A stretch of 64,000 bases of DNA from SXOA01 sp046153945 (GCA_046153945.1 JBJXFF010000210.1:3760-67759), one strand, 5' to 3'; shown: positions 8,273-18,996, numbered from the stretch's first letter. Made by a program: numbers and translations. Notes: a model not told the origin generated them from the sequence alone.

Positions 8273-11200
8273 ATGTCCCTCTGGCAATTCCTCTTCCGCA
8301 GCCTCACTTTCCATTGGCGAATGCACTTGGCGGTTGCGCTCGGAGTTGCGGCTGCGACGGCGGTGCTGACGGGGGCGCTGCTCGTTGGCGATAGCGTTCG
8401 CGGAAGTCTCAAGCATCTGGCCCTGGATCGGCTGGGGAAGATTGACCAGATTCTGGTGACGGACCGCTTCTTCCGCCAGCAGATGGCCGCGGACTTTGCC
8501 AAGAAGCGGACGGGGAGCCAAGTCGCACCCGCGATTCTCTTTCTTTCGGTGACAGCAGAGTTTGCTGCCGCGGAAGGACGCCGCCGGGCCGCGGGGGTGA
8601 TGCTGATCGGGTGTGACGACAGCCTTTGGCAACTCGGCTCGGAGGTGACGAAGCCCAAGAAGACGCCGGGGCGCGGCGAGATTGTTCTCAACTCCACTTT
8701 GGCCACGGAGTTGGGGGCCAAGGTCGGCGACTCGGTCATCATCCGTCTTCCGAAGTCGGACCAGATTCCCGCCGACAGTGCTCTCGGCAAGAAGCAAGAC
8801 CGGCTGACGAGCCTTGCCGATTTGAAAGTCATCGAGATCATCCCCACCGAGAGCCTCGGCCGCTTCTCCCTCCAGCCGATGCAGACTTCGCCGCGGAATG
8901 CGTACGTGGCTCTAGAGGAAATCCAGTCGGCACTGTTTGTGGCGGACGAGGAGAAGGAGAAAATCAATGCGCTGCTGGTGGCCGGTATAGGTCTAGACCG
9001 TCAAACCGAAGCACTCGCCGACGTTCAGCCCGATACGGACTTTCTCTCTCCCAGCCTCGCCGATTATGGCCTGGCCCTTAAGCATGTCCGCCGCACGTTT
9101 AAGGAAGCCGATGGTAAGGAAACGACGATCTTCAATTACTACAGCCTCTCCTCAGACCGGCTGCTCGTGGACGACAAGGTAGTAAAGATTCTCCAAAAGG
9201 CTCTTCCCGGCAAGGCGGAGCCGGTTTTCACCTACCTGGCGAACACGATTGAGAAAATGGGCGAGGTCGACAAAAAGAAAAAGCCCATTCCCTATTCCCT
9301 CATCTCGGCCATTGATCCGATACCGGGAGGACGGCAGCTCAAGGACGACGAAATCGCACTCACCTCCTGGGCCGCCGACGATTTGCAGGCCAAAATTGGG
9401 GACCGAATCCGCGTCACCTATTTCGCCCCGGAAACGACGCACGGCCAGACCATCGAGCGCTCCGTGGAGTTGACTCTCGCGGCAATCATTCCGATCACCA
9501 AGCCGAGCAAGCGTTACATCGACAAGCGGCCAGCCCAGTTTGATCAGCGGCCGACGCCGGCTAATGATCCCGATCTGACGCCAGTGGTTCGCGGCTTTAC
9601 GGACCAAGAGACCATCAGTGAGGCGGACCCGCCTTTTCCGTTCGACCGGTCCAAACTGCGCAAGCCGCAGGACGATGAGTATTGGGCTTTCTATCGCACG
9701 ACTCCCAAGGCGTTCATCTCGTTGAAGACCGGCCAGAAGCTCTGGCAAAGCCGGTTCGGCAAAGTGACCAGCGTGCGGATTGATTCCTCGGTCGCTGCGG
9801 ACCAGGCGGCACTCGAGAGGTTGCTGCTCCAGAAGTTTCAAGGCTATTCCAGCGATCTCGGCTTCACCTTCCTGCCGCTGCGGCGGCAAAGCGAGGATGC
9901 TTCCGGCGGAACAACCCCGTTCGACGTGCTGTTCCTGCTCCTTTCCATGTTCATCATTGCTGCCGCCTTGATGCTGGTCTGGATTCTGTTCCGTCTGGGC
10001 GTGGAGCAGCGGGCCAGCGAAATTGGGACGCTGCAAGCCCTGGGTTGGGCGGGAAAGAAAACAGCTCGTGTCCTGGCACTCGAAGGAGCCATCGTCGCAG
10101 CTGCGGGTGGACTCGTCGGCACCCTCTTCGGCATCGGCTATGCCTGGCTGATGGTCACTGGACTCCGAACATGGTGGGTCGGGGCCGTTGCCACGCCGTT
10201 TTTGGAACTTCACTTGGACAAACCGCTCAGTCTCGTGATTGGTTATGCCAGCGGCGTGATTGTTTGCGTCGTGACGATCTACCTCAGCCTGCGGGCGCTG
10301 CGGAAAGTGCCGACGAGGAGTTTGTTGGCGGGAGAGTCGCAAGTCGCAAATCCGAAATCCGAAATCCGAAATCCGAATGGGGAGCCTCGCCGCTGGACGG
10401 CCTTCATCGCCGCAGCCCTCATCGTCATCTCTCTTGCTCTCGCCATCCTCGCCACGCAACTCGGCGGCGAAGCTCAGGCGGGCGCGTTTATGGGAGCGGG
10501 AGCGTCGATGCTTGCCGCGCTCCTCATCTTCATTGCGGGACGCTTGAAGGCGAGGGGGAGCGGACTCTCGACGACGGGACTCGCCAGGACTGCGTTCCGC
10601 AACGCCGGACGCAACGTCGGTCGAAGCGTCACCACCATCGCTCTCATGGCGTCCGCTTCCTTCTTGATTGTCGCGGTCAGCGCCTTTCAGCTTGACCCCA
10701 GCGACGAAGGAGTCGGCGGTTTCGATTATCTGGCGGAAAGCTCGGAGCCAATTCTTGCGGACCTTAATTCGCTGGAGTCTCGGAAGAAGCTTTTGGGTTC
10801 GCAGGCGAGCAAGCTCGACGGAGCCACGATTCTCCCCTTCCGCCTTCGCGCCGGCGACGATGCCAGTTGCCGCAACCTCTATCAGCCTCATCAGCCGCAT
10901 GTGCTGGGTGTAACGCCGGGGCTGGTTGACTATTTCAATGACCCGAACCAGGTCCATTTCAATTTCGCCGGCAGCGCCGCGAAGACGCCGGAAGAGAAGG
11001 CGAACCCTTGGCGGCTGCTGTTCACGCCCGCGCCGGATGGTCAGCCAGTGAACGTGGTGCTAGATAAGAACACCGCGATGTACAGTCTCAAGCTCTACCG
11101 TGGTATTGGCGAGGAATTCGAGTTCGACTACGGCGAGGGACCACCGGTCAAGTTTCGCGTGGCCGGCCTGCTTTCCAACAGCGTGTTGCAAGGGAGCCTG

Positions 11201-11764
11201 CTCATCGGCGAAGCCGATTTCAAGCGGTTGTTTCCGACCATCAGCGGGTATCGCTCGTTTTTGATTAAAGCGACGAATGACCCAGAAAGGGTCGCCTCGT
11301 TTCTGGAGGACCGCTTCGGGGATGAAGGGCTGGATACGGTCGACGCGAAGTTGCGGCTGGCGGATTTGCTGGCGGTGCAGAACACTTACATCAGTACGTT
11401 CCGAAGTCTCGGGGCACTCGGTCTGTTGCTCGGTACGTTTGGGCTGGCCGCGGTGCAGTTGCGGAATGTGTTTGAACGCCGTAAGGAGCTGGCTTTGCTT
11501 CGTGCAGTCGGCTTTCGCAAGCTGCGGCTGGGGGAGATGGTGCTGCTGGAGAATCTGGTGCTGCTCTTGGGGGGGCTCGCCACTGGTACGCTGGCGGCGC
11601 TCTTCAGCGTGCTTCCGCATATGTTGCTCGGGGGTGCTCATGTGCCGCTGTCGGAACTAGCTGTGATGCTAGGAGCGGTGCTGATTGTCGGCATTGTCAC
11701 TGGCCTTTGGGCGGTGCGGGCGACATTGAAGGCTCCACTGCTCGCTGCCCTGCGGGGAGAATAA
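8273..11764 (+). CDS. FtsX/MacB-type ABC transporter permease
   Basis: A 1163-aa permease with duplicated FtsX-type architecture. One N-terminal membrane segment (LAVALGVAAATAVLTGALLVGD) is followed by a large extracytoplasmic domain of about 520 residues, a membrane bundle near residues 560-670 (LLLSMFIIAAALMLVWILF and two more), a second group near 705-800, a second extracytoplasmic domain, and a C-terminal bundle with the family hallmark RRKELALLRAVGF. This fits permeases of the LolCDE/MacB/YknZ type that move lipoproteins or peptides, or drive envelope enzymes. No ATPase partner is encoded nearby, so it must come from elsewhere. The ATG at 8273 (GGGGG just upstream) is preferred to a TTG at 8249. 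A short palindromic-type repeat is embedded in frame near residue 690 (separate entry). GlpK starts 1 nt after its stop. Confidence 0.9.
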   Translation: MSLWQFLFRSLTFHWRMHLAVALGVAAATAVLTGALLVGDSVRGSLKHLALDRLGKIDQILVTDRFFRQQMAADFAKKRTGSQVAPAILFLSVTAEFAAAEGRRRAAGVMLIGCDDSLWQLGSEVTKPKKTPGRGEIVLNSTLATELGAKVGDSVIIRLPKSDQIPADSALGKKQDRLTSLADLKVIEIIPTESLGRFSLQPMQTSPRNAYVALEEIQSALFVADEEKEKINALLVAGIGLDRQTEALADVQPDTDFLSPSLADYGLALKHVRRTFKEADGKETTIFNYYSLSSDRLLVDDKVVKILQKALPGKAEPVFTYLANTIEKMGEVDKKKKPIPYSLISAIDPIPGGRQLKDDEIALTSWAADDLQAKIGDRIRVTYFAPETTHGQTIERSVELTLAAIIPITKPSKRYIDKRPAQFDQRPTPANDPDLTPVVRGFTDQETISEADPPFPFDRSKLRKPQDDEYWAFYRTTPKAFISLKTGQKLWQSRFGKVTSVRIDSSVAADQAALERLLLQKFQGYSSDLGFTFLPLRRQSEDASGGTTPFDVLFLLLSMFIIAAALMLVWILFRLGVEQRASEIGTLQALGWAGKKTARVLALEGAIVAAAGGLVGTLFGIGYAWLMVTGLRTWWVGAVATPFLELHLDKPLSLVIGYASGVIVCVVTIYLSLRALRKVPTRSLLAGESQVANPKSEIRNPNGEPRRWTAFIAAALIVISLALAILATQLGGEAQAGAFMGAGASMLAALLIFIAGRLKARGSGLSTTGLARTAFRNAGRNVGRSVTTIALMASASFLIVAVSAFQLDPSDEGVGGFDYLAESSEPILADLNSLESRKKLLGSQASKLDGATILPFRLRAGDDASCRNLYQPHQPHVLGVTPGLVDYFNDPNQVHFNFAGSAAKTPEEKANPWRLLFTPAPDGQPVNVVLDKNTAMYSLKLYRGIGEEFEFDYGEGPPVKFRVAGLLSNSVLQGSLLIGEADFKRLFPTISGYRSFLIKATNDPERVASFLEDRFGDEGLDTVDAKLRLADLLAVQNTYISTFRSLGALGLLLGTFGLAAVQLRNVFERRKELALLRAVGFRKLRLGEMVLLENLVLLLGGLATGTLAALFSVLPHMLLGGAHVPLSELAVMLGAVLIVGIVTGLWAVRATLKAPLLAALRGE
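10341..10378. repeat. In-frame 'atccgaa' repeat inside the permease gene
   Basis: Four tandem copies of a unit close to AATCCGAA lie in the coding region between two membrane bundles, encoding an N-P-K-S-E-I-R-N-P-type peptide near residues 690-702. The same sequence family occurs between genes at 36836-36916, and a related imperfect palindrome occurs at 53751-53860. The position is a predicted inter-domain linker, so it probably does not disturb folding. Confidence 0.75.
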
Positions 11765-11765
11765 C

Positions 11766-13247
<1,482 letters not shown>

Positions 13248-13314
13248 AGGAAATAGTCGCCAGCAATTAATGCGGAGGAGTGAATCGCCAACGCTTGCAT
13301 TTTTGGGCAAGGCT

Positions 13315-14937
13315 CTAATTGGCAGGTGGGCCAACCAGGGCTTCAGGTCTGTCGAGTACCAGGTAGTGGCCGTGATCGGATGTGAGGAGGAGGGCTGCGT
13401 CCTTCCAGCCGACGTGCTTTTCGATCCACTGGGTGACGGCGTGAAAGGCTTCGTCTCCGCTCAGGGTTGCGCCGATGGAGTTGTCGAGATTGTTGGCATG
13501 ATTGGCCCAGTCGATGTCTCCCGCTTCGATCATGAGCCAGATTTTTTCGGAGCGGGACGCGAGAACATCGAGGGCGGCGACCGACATTTGAGCCAGATTG
13601 GGATTTTCCGAGATGTCCTCCTTGGAGTAGACCTCGGGCTCGGGAGTTTCGCCCGCGCTGACGGTCGGATCGAATTTTCCATCGGCGGTTTGGAATGGCA
13701 GGTGGCCGCCCTTAACGCCAAAATAGCCGAGCAGGCGGCGGTGATCCCGAATCGCTGATTTCGCTTCGCCTGCCAATACTTCGCCGCCGATTTTTCCTTT
13801 GGTTCGCTGGGCAATTTGGTACTTGCCGCCTCTGGCCGCATTGATTGTTTCCATATCCTTCGCGGTCAGGTAACGATTACCGCTCACAAAGTTCTCCCCT
13901 TGGGGACCGTCCTTGTCTTTCGACTCTCCCCAGCCGGCACCGATGAGGACGTCGAGACCGGGGAGCGGCGTGGCAGGGTGAGCAATTGACGGCAAGCCGA
14001 TCATATCGCGGGTCAAGTCTTGGTAGTCGTCTCTGTGGACGTTGTTGGCATAAGCGCAGGCGGGAGTGGCGTGGCTGATGGGGACGGTCGTAACAACACC
14101 CACGGCATAACCGGCTTTCTGTAGCTTCCAGGAAATGGGTTCCACTTGCCGGCCGAGCGGATCGACATTAATGGCGTCGTTGTAGGTCTTGATGCCGCTG
14201 CAGAATGATGTTGCGGAAGCTGCCGAGTCCGTAAAGGCATGCTTGAACTTCGCTCCCTTTCCGATGGGGTAGTTGGGATCCGTGATCGCGTCCCAGGGAG
14301 TCTGGCCGCAACTCTCCGGGTCATACCCGCCGCGGAGCGAGCCAAGAGTGACGACACGCTGTTTGTTGACGTCGGTAGTGGTCCCTTCGTCGTACGGGCT
14401 GGTGACGTAGAAACCGAAATCGGTAGGCGCTCCTCGATAATCCTGAAAGTGGAGGCCGGTTCCTCGCCCTTCGCGGTATCCGACTTTCCCCGACTTAGCG
14501 ATGGCGGCGGCCCAAGTGGTCTGCCAGTCCATGCCATCGAACACGAACAAAACAATGCACTTTTTCCCTTGCTCCGCGGCCATTTTTTGCAGATGGTAGA
14601 CGTCGGTCTGGTCGAAATACTCCGCTTTGGGATTCAGCGTCCCTTCTGGCAAGTAGCCGTAGAGTTTTTGCAGTTTTTCCCGGTCGCGGTAGACGCTGCG
14701 CTCGCCACGGCACGAGGACAGGTCCATTCCGAACGAGTAGAGCGGAATCAGTCGATTGGAATGTTTGGTCCAAGTCGAATACTTATCCGGACTAGGACCC
14801 CAATGGCCCCAGTCCGCTTTTTTCGTCGTAATGGCTGCCGTTTGGAGGTCGCGGAGATGGTCGGCCCGGCTATTGTCCGCAGCTAGCAGCAGCCCAAGCA
14901 CAATCAGCAACGAGGCACATTGAATAAGTCGATTCAT
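13315..14937 (-). CDS. Exported alkaline phosphatase (PhoA-type)
   Basis: A 540-aa protein with a signal peptide (LIQCASLLIVLGLLLAADNSRA). The nucleophile motif TDSAASATSFCSGIKTYNDA (near residue 245) corresponds to the D-S-A-A-S-A-T motif of E. coli PhoA, in which the serine after Asp is phosphorylated; the metal-site S-D-H-G-H near the C-terminus and an IEAGDIDWANHANN block (metal-binding Asp/His) are also present. It would release inorganic phosphate from phosphomonoesters in the periplasm. The start at 14937 has AAGGAAAG upstream (minus strand) and yields a normal signal peptide; the open frame extends to 15219 but lacks support. It converges on glpK (67-nt gap). The sequence departs from E. 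coli PhoA elsewhere, so substrate preference is open. Confidence 0.9.
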   Translation of the reverse strand: MNRLIQCASLLIVLGLLLAADNSRADHLRDLQTAAITTKKADWGHWGPSPDKYSTWTKHSNRLIPLYSFGMDLSSCRGERSVYRDREKLQKLYGYLPEGTLNPKAEYFDQTDVYHLQKMAAEQGKKCIVLFVFDGMDWQTTWAAAIAKSGKVGYREGRGTGLHFQDYRGAPTDFGFYVTSPYDEGTTTDVNKQRVVTLGSLRGGYDPESCGQTPWDAITDPNYPIGKGAKFKHAFTDSAASATSFCSGIKTYNDAINVDPLGRQVEPISWKLQKAGYAVGVVTTVPISHATPACAYANNVHRDDYQDLTRDMIGLPSIAHPATPLPGLDVLIGAGWGESKDKDGPQGENFVSGNRYLTAKDMETINAARGGKYQIAQRTKGKIGGEVLAGEAKSAIRDHRRLLGYFGVKGGHLPFQTADGKFDPTVSAGETPEPEVYSKEDISENPNLAQMSVAALDVLASRSEKIWLMIEAGDIDWANHANNLDNSIGATLSGDEAFHAVTQWIEKHVGWKDAALLLTSDHGHYLVLDRPEALVGPPAN

Positions 14938-15230
14938 CAAGTCTTTCCTTCTTACGTGGAACCCGACGAGGCCGAGTTTAGGCCAACTTTCAGGAGGACT
15001 CAACCTGCCGATTCCCCGTTCCTTCATGCAATTGTAACGCCCTGCCTCGCGGTCCAAGGAGCCCTTACCCCGTATCGCCTGGAGGGCAGAACGGTAGGAT
15101 GAAGGGCCGCTGGGGCCAATGTGCCCCTTGGGGAGGCCGCGAAAATGGTGCCGGCTGATCATCTTAAGTGCCGTGCCAGCCCCAGAACAGTTCTGAGTTT
15201 CGCTTTCCGCGGCTTCCACAAGGAAAAAGA

Positions 15231-16325
15231 ATGGTTCCCACGTCCAACCAGTGGATTAGCACTGCGCGCTCCGTTTTGCAGCACTCCGAAGTCAAGTATT
15301 TCAAGGTCAAGCCGCTCCGTTACTGGTTCGACTTTCTGCTGAGCGTGACGATCGCTTACACGGCTGGAAGTTTTTACCTGGAATCTCCTCTCTTTTCCTG
15401 GCAGCAGCTCGTCGCCTTTCCGTTTACGGTCTTTTGGCTCTACCGAGTCGGATCGTTGATCCACGAAGTGGCCCATTTGTCCCACCAGGAAATGCGGACA
15501 TTCAAGGTGGTCTGGAATCTGGTCGTCGGCGTGGTGACGCTGGCTCCTTCGCCGTTCTTCACCCGGCATCATCGGGACCATCACACGCAGCGAATGTACG
15601 GTACTCCCCAGGATCCGGAATATGTCGTTAATATCTGGCGGCGGGGGAGTTGGCAAAGCATGCTTGCTTACCTGGGAATGATTGCCGTCTTTCCGCTGAT
15701 CGTCCTTTTGCGATTCCTGCTGGTGCCGCTGACTTATCTTCATCCGCGGCTGCGGGAGTGGACTCTCACCCGGGCCTCCTCGATGACACTCAATTGGCAT
15801 TACGTCCGAAAGCTGAACGCCCAAGACCGCTGGTCGATTGCCGCGGTGGAGTGGCTCTGCTGGCTGCGGGCGATGCTAATCCCCATGGCGGTCATCTTCG
15901 GATTGACGCACTGGTCGCGCCTGCCGGTACTCTACGTTTTGGCGGCGACCATCTTTTTGGTGAACCAACTGCGGCAACTCGCCGATCACCAGTTCGACAG
16001 CGACGGCAGCAACATGGAACTGTCCGACCACGTCAAAGATTCGTGCAACTACACGAGTCGTGATTTCTTGACGTGGCTGTTCTTTCCGTTCGCCATCCGC
16101 TACCACGCTTTGCATCACCTGTTCCCCACGCTCCCCTATCACAACCTGGCCGCCGCCCACGCTTACCTGCTCCAAGAGCTGCCCACCGACTCCCCCTACC
16201 GCGAGCTCGACCAGCCGCACTGGTGGTCGGTTGCTCAAAAAATGTTCCGCGCCCAGGCGGATAAGGTTCGAGCCGTCGAAGTAATTCCAGCAGCGGTGAA
16301 AGAACCGATCAGTCGAGCAGGTTAG
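15231..16325 (+). CDS. Membrane fatty acid desaturase
   Basis: A 364-aa integral membrane di-iron protein with the three histidine boxes of the desaturase/hydroxylase superfamily: H-E-V-A-H-L-S-H near residue 80, H-H-R-D-H-H near 112, and H-A-L-H-H-L-F near 292. Membrane segments surround them (for example FLLSVTIAYTAGSFYL, MLAYLGMIAVFPLIVLLRFL, MAVIFGLTHWS). It would introduce a double bond (or hydroxyl) into acyl chains at the inner membrane. The ATG at 15231 is chosen because AAGGA lies upstream; the open frame begins at 15168. It is divergent from the alkaline phosphatase. Exact substrate and regiochemistry cannot be read from sequence. Confidence 0.88.
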   Translation: MVPTSNQWISTARSVLQHSEVKYFKVKPLRYWFDFLLSVTIAYTAGSFYLESPLFSWQQLVAFPFTVFWLYRVGSLIHEVAHLSHQEMRTFKVVWNLVVGVVTLAPSPFFTRHHRDHHTQRMYGTPQDPEYVVNIWRRGSWQSMLAYLGMIAVFPLIVLLRFLLVPLTYLHPRLREWTLTRASSMTLNWHYVRKLNAQDRWSIAAVEWLCWLRAMLIPMAVIFGLTHWSRLPVLYVLAATIFLVNQLRQLADHQFDSDGSNMELSDHVKDSCNYTSRDFLTWLFFPFAIRYHALHHLFPTLPYHNLAAAHAYLLQELPTDSPYRELDQPHWWSVAQKMFRAQADKVRAVEVIPAAVKEPISRAG

Positions 16326-16523
16326 TAGCTAATAGGACGTCTCTTTGTCGCAAGCGGCGACGTCGCGTCAAGCTTTCCGGCCGGGGAGTGTAATTTTCAC
16401 GCTCGTAACGGCCGTAACCGATATTCTGGTTTGTCCGCTGCTGCTGCCGGAATCGCTTATTCCTCGCATTCCGGCAAAGTGTAGCGGTTATCCTGCTTAT
16501 CCGGCCTTCTACCCGCCGCTGCC

Positions 16524-17579
16524 ATGCCTACCACCTTCTCCCGCCGAGCTTTCGGCCTGGGCTCGCTGGCCCTTGCCTCCTCTTCGATACTCCCTGCACT
16601 GGTCGGTGCCCAGCAGCCGGGAACTCAGCCTGCGCAGCCGAAAAAGAAGCTGCTGATCCCTGGGACGGGGCTGCGGATTGCCAAGACGGGAGACGATTTC
16701 GAGGACGAAAAGTTCGAGTATTACCCGCAGCATCCCAAGAGCAGTTGGAACATCAATAAGCAGATGAATGTCCCCGGCGGCATTTCACTCAACAACCTGT
16801 GGGCCGAAGGAGGGAAACGCGGCACGCCCGATGTGGTGAAACGGATCGCCACGCCCCCAGGAGGGATCGAAGGAAGCAAAGGGTGCATGATGATTCAATC
16901 GCTGAACCCCGGCATCCCCGGCCGGGCCAGCCATGAAGAGCAGCAGGACGATTTGCTTCACAATGTGGAAGGTGTCGCCGGCTCGCAAATTCCGGTTGCC
17001 TGGTCTCCCAACGTGGTCTGCCGCGTTTACGTCCCCTCCGAATCGCAATGGGAGAAGCGAAACGGGGCCACCTTCGGGTTTCGCATCGGTCTGTACGGCT
17101 ACACGCCGCAAGGAAAGTACGACGAATACTGGCCGGGCATCTTTTTCCACATGCAGCGCGAGCAGGCCGCGGACGGCAAGATCAAGCCGAGCATTCTGAG
17201 CGTGCTGCGGGCGGATGAATTTGGCCGCGACCTCCCCGGACCTGTCTTTCAGCCCTCCAGTTGGTGCACCCTCGGCATGTCCATGCCCCCCGACGGCAGT
17301 GTGCAGTTCTTCGGCAAGCCGGGTATCGACGACCTGACCGAAAAGGACTACCTCGGCGGCTGGCACTGCTATAGCTGGCGAGGCGTGAACTTCAGTACCT
17401 ACTTCTTCAACGTCATCAACATGGACAACGGTCGAAGCTGGGGAACCCCCTGGACCATCGACAACGCCTACCTCTATGTCGCCACCGCGCCCAAGGCGAA
17501 CATCAAGGGTTCCGAACGGACGGCGGCCAAGCCGAAGGAACCGGCGCAGCTCACCCCCCCGCAGCCGCCGAAGGAATGA
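16524..17579 (+). CDS. Tat-exported protein of unknown function
   Basis: A 351-aa protein with a twin-arginine leader (F-S-R-R-A-F-G-L-G-S-L-A-L-A-S-S, cleavage probably after VGA). The mature part contains many Trp/Tyr/Gly residues and beta-rich stretches such as WSPNVVCRVYVPSESQWEKR and GYTPQGKYDEYWPGIFFH, reminiscent of jelly-roll polysaccharide lyase or lectin folds (inference only). The C-terminal ~30 residues are Lys/Pro-rich and probably disordered. I do not recognise the family. It stands alone: about 200 nt separate it from the desaturase, with no clear ribosome-binding site at the ATG. Confidence 0.8.
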   Translation: MPTTFSRRAFGLGSLALASSSILPALVGAQQPGTQPAQPKKKLLIPGTGLRIAKTGDDFEDEKFEYYPQHPKSSWNINKQMNVPGGISLNNLWAEGGKRGTPDVVKRIATPPGGIEGSKGCMMIQSLNPGIPGRASHEEQQDDLLHNVEGVAGSQIPVAWSPNVVCRVYVPSESQWEKRNGATFGFRIGLYGYTPQGKYDEYWPGIFFHMQREQAADGKIKPSILSVLRADEFGRDLPGPVFQPSSWCTLGMSMPPDGSVQFFGKPGIDDLTEKDYLGGWHCYSWRGVNFSTYFFNVINMDNGRSWGTPWTIDNAYLYVATAPKANIKGSERTAAKPKEPAQLTPPQPPKE

Positions 17580-17646
17580 CGATGACGCACTTGCCGCGAA
17601 AGGAACCGCGTCTCAGGGTGTTTGTTAGGGACGCAATCTTAGCCGG

Positions 17647-17790
17647 CTACGGAATGTAAATCCATCCCATTTCCATCGCCAGAATAAACCCACCGATGAG
17701 ACAAACCGGAATGAATAGCAGCAGCAGGCCAAACACCACGGCGATGGTGCAGCCTGTTGCCAGCGGCGACTGATTCTCTCGATGGGAAAT
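17647..17790 (-). CDS. Possible 47-aa small membrane protein
   Basis: A minus-strand frame ends at a TAG at 17647 with a strongly hydrophobic ~30-residue stretch (TIAVVFGLLLLFIPVCLIGG then FILAM) and the tail EMGWIYIP. No ATG is available near the start of the plausible coding part; an ATT at 17788-17790 has AAAGGA nine bases upstream and would give 47 residues. The frame stays open further upstream to 18036, but that part is occupied by the repeat elements. Small planctomycete proteins of this shape exist, but no family can be named; it may equally be a decayed fragment. Confidence 0.35.
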   Translation of the reverse strand: MSHRENQSPLATGCTIAVVFGLLLLFIPVCLIGGFILAMEMGWIYIP

Positions 17791-17860
17791 GGTTGCGGTT
17801 CCTTTCCGGCAGTGTAACCGGGTTGAAAGCGAATATCGAGTGCAAAGGACTAGAACCGGC

Positions 17861-17944
17861 TTCAAAAGGGGTCTGGCTCCGAGCGACGAGTGGATTAATG
17901 CGAGCAGAAGAGACTCGACCGCGAGGTGCCTGACCCCTTTTGAA
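17861..17944. repeat. REP-type palindrome (GGTGCCTGACCCCTTTT class)
   Basis: Inverted repeat of about 20 bp: TTCAAAAGGGGTCTGGCTCC at 17861-17880 and GGTGCCTGACCCCTTTTGAA at 17925-17944, matching as reverse complements except for two positions. Palindromes of this sequence class are widespread in bacterial genomes and are usually associated with REP-associated tyrosine transposases (RAYTs); none is encoded in this window. Confidence 0.8.
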
Positions 17945-17951
17945 ACTGCCT

Positions 17952-18085
17952 CTAGTGCTCTGTCACGGCTAAGAACTTGGGTTGTAGCCACGCTCGCCAG
18001 AGCGTGGGTGGATGGCAACAACCATCGACAACCCACGCTCTGGCGACCGTGGCTACCCCAAATCCAAGTGTTGACACGGCACTAG
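17952..18085. mobile_element. MITE-like element with long imperfect inverted repeats
   Basis: A 134-bp element flanked by CTAGTGC at the left (17952) and its complement GCACTAG at the right (ending 18085). The two arms match imperfectly over about 60 nt, including GCCAGAGCGTGGGT on the left and its complement ACCCACGCTCTGGC on the right, leaving a loop of only a few bases. It has no coding capacity, so it would have to be moved in trans. It lies 7 bp from the REP palindrome. Confidence 0.75.
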
Positions 18086-18230
18086 CTCCACATCCGATTG
18101 GTATACCAATATGATCGCATTATCCCGGGTGTAATGGCGGGCGACTCTAGCTGGTGCCAACTGGCACCGAGAGTTCCTTTCCGTCGTCTATCCAGACCCA
18201 GCCGAATTGCGTGTTGCTGGGTGACGGATT

Positions 18231-18575
18231 TCAGCGATAGTCGTCGCGCAGTTGACTGAGCTTGTCGGTCTTGATCGCGGTGCGTTTGGCGGCGGGGTCA
18301 ATCCTGAAAATCTTTGCAGCGTTGAGGCCAAAAAACTGGTTTTTGATCTCGGCGGTCAGGTCCGCGTACTTGAATTTCTCCCTCAGTTCCTCACGCATCG
18401 TAAGTCGCCGCAAGCGGTCAATCTGGCTCTGAGGGCTGCCTCCCCAGATGGAATCGGTGCCCCAAAGAATGTGGTCGGCCCCGGCGACTTGAATCATTTG
18501 ACCCAGCATGTGTAGACACGTCACGGGCTGCATCGCGGACAACCGTCCGAACGTGCTGCCTAATTCGATGTACAC
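18231..18575 (-). pseudogene. Amidohydrolase remnant (C-terminal ~115 residues only)
   Basis: The 114-codon frame matches the C-terminal end of amidohydrolase-2 (TIM-barrel metal-dependent hydrolase) proteins: V-Y-I-E-L-G-S-T-F-G, then GADHILWGTDSIWGG with the conserved metal-ligand Asp, and the terminal helix NQFFGLNAAKIFRIDP. Complete members are about 280-400 residues and need N-terminal H-x-H and central His ligands, all missing here. Upstream codons remain open but lose family resemblance around 18580-18600, so the N-terminal part was probably lost by rearrangement near the repeat-rich gap. A GTG at 18573-18575 could start translation, but a functional enzyme is unlikely. Confidence 0.7.
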
Positions 18576-18818
18576 GTTGGCAAGCGATGTGTCAACTCCG
18601 GACCGGATTTTGGGAGAGAGTTTGAGAGTTTTGGCGTGTGGCGCGGAGACCTTTGCGTCGCGCCCACCATGGCGCTTGGATGTGAGAGTCTCTCTGAACT
18701 ATCCCGCTTCGCGTAAACACTTGCCCTGGTGCGGCTAAGGGCGAGCCTTTTTCGAGACGGCTCTCCGCCGGTCTGTGTTAGCCAGGCGGTACCGGCAGTT
18801 CACGAAGCAAAACAAGGG

Positions 18819-18892
18819 GTGGCTGAGGGGACTTGAACCCCCAACCCTCAGATCCACAATCTGATGCTCTAACCGATTGAGCTACAGCCACC
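18819..18892 (-). tRNA. tRNA-His (anticodon GTG)
   Basis: On the minus strand the sequence folds as a complete cloverleaf: acceptor GTGGCTG paired with CAGCCAC, D arm AGCTC..GAGC, anticodon stem TCAGA/TCTGA with loop TTGTGGA (anticodon GTG, complement of 18855-18857), and T arm GGGGGTTCAAGTCCCC. The extra G at the -1 position (18892) is encoded, as expected for tRNA-His. The 3' CCA is not encoded. Confidence 0.96.
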
Positions 18893-18996
18893 ATGCGGGA
18901 CGCAACGATTTCGCTATCCCCTAGAGACACTTGAATTTAGCCGTGGTTCGCGGTGGTGGCAAGTGCGGCCGAGACAGCGAAAGCGGAGGTCCCTCT

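Larger units (their letters stand above)
17580..18230. other. Repeat-rich intergenic region
   Basis: 651 nt between the exported unknown and the amidohydrolase remnant. It holds a possible small membrane-protein gene (17647-17790), a REP-type palindrome (17861-17944) and a MITE-like inverted repeat (17952-18085), listed separately. I see no other gene. Confidence 0.7.

Noticed and set aside
9152..10957. 601-codon minus-strand frame within the permease gene
   Set aside because: Shadow of the permease; highly charged, low-complexity translation with no domain.
18819..18892. Genomic island integrated at the tRNA-His gene
   Set aside because: No integrase gene and no direct repeat of the tRNA 3' end are visible on either side within the window.
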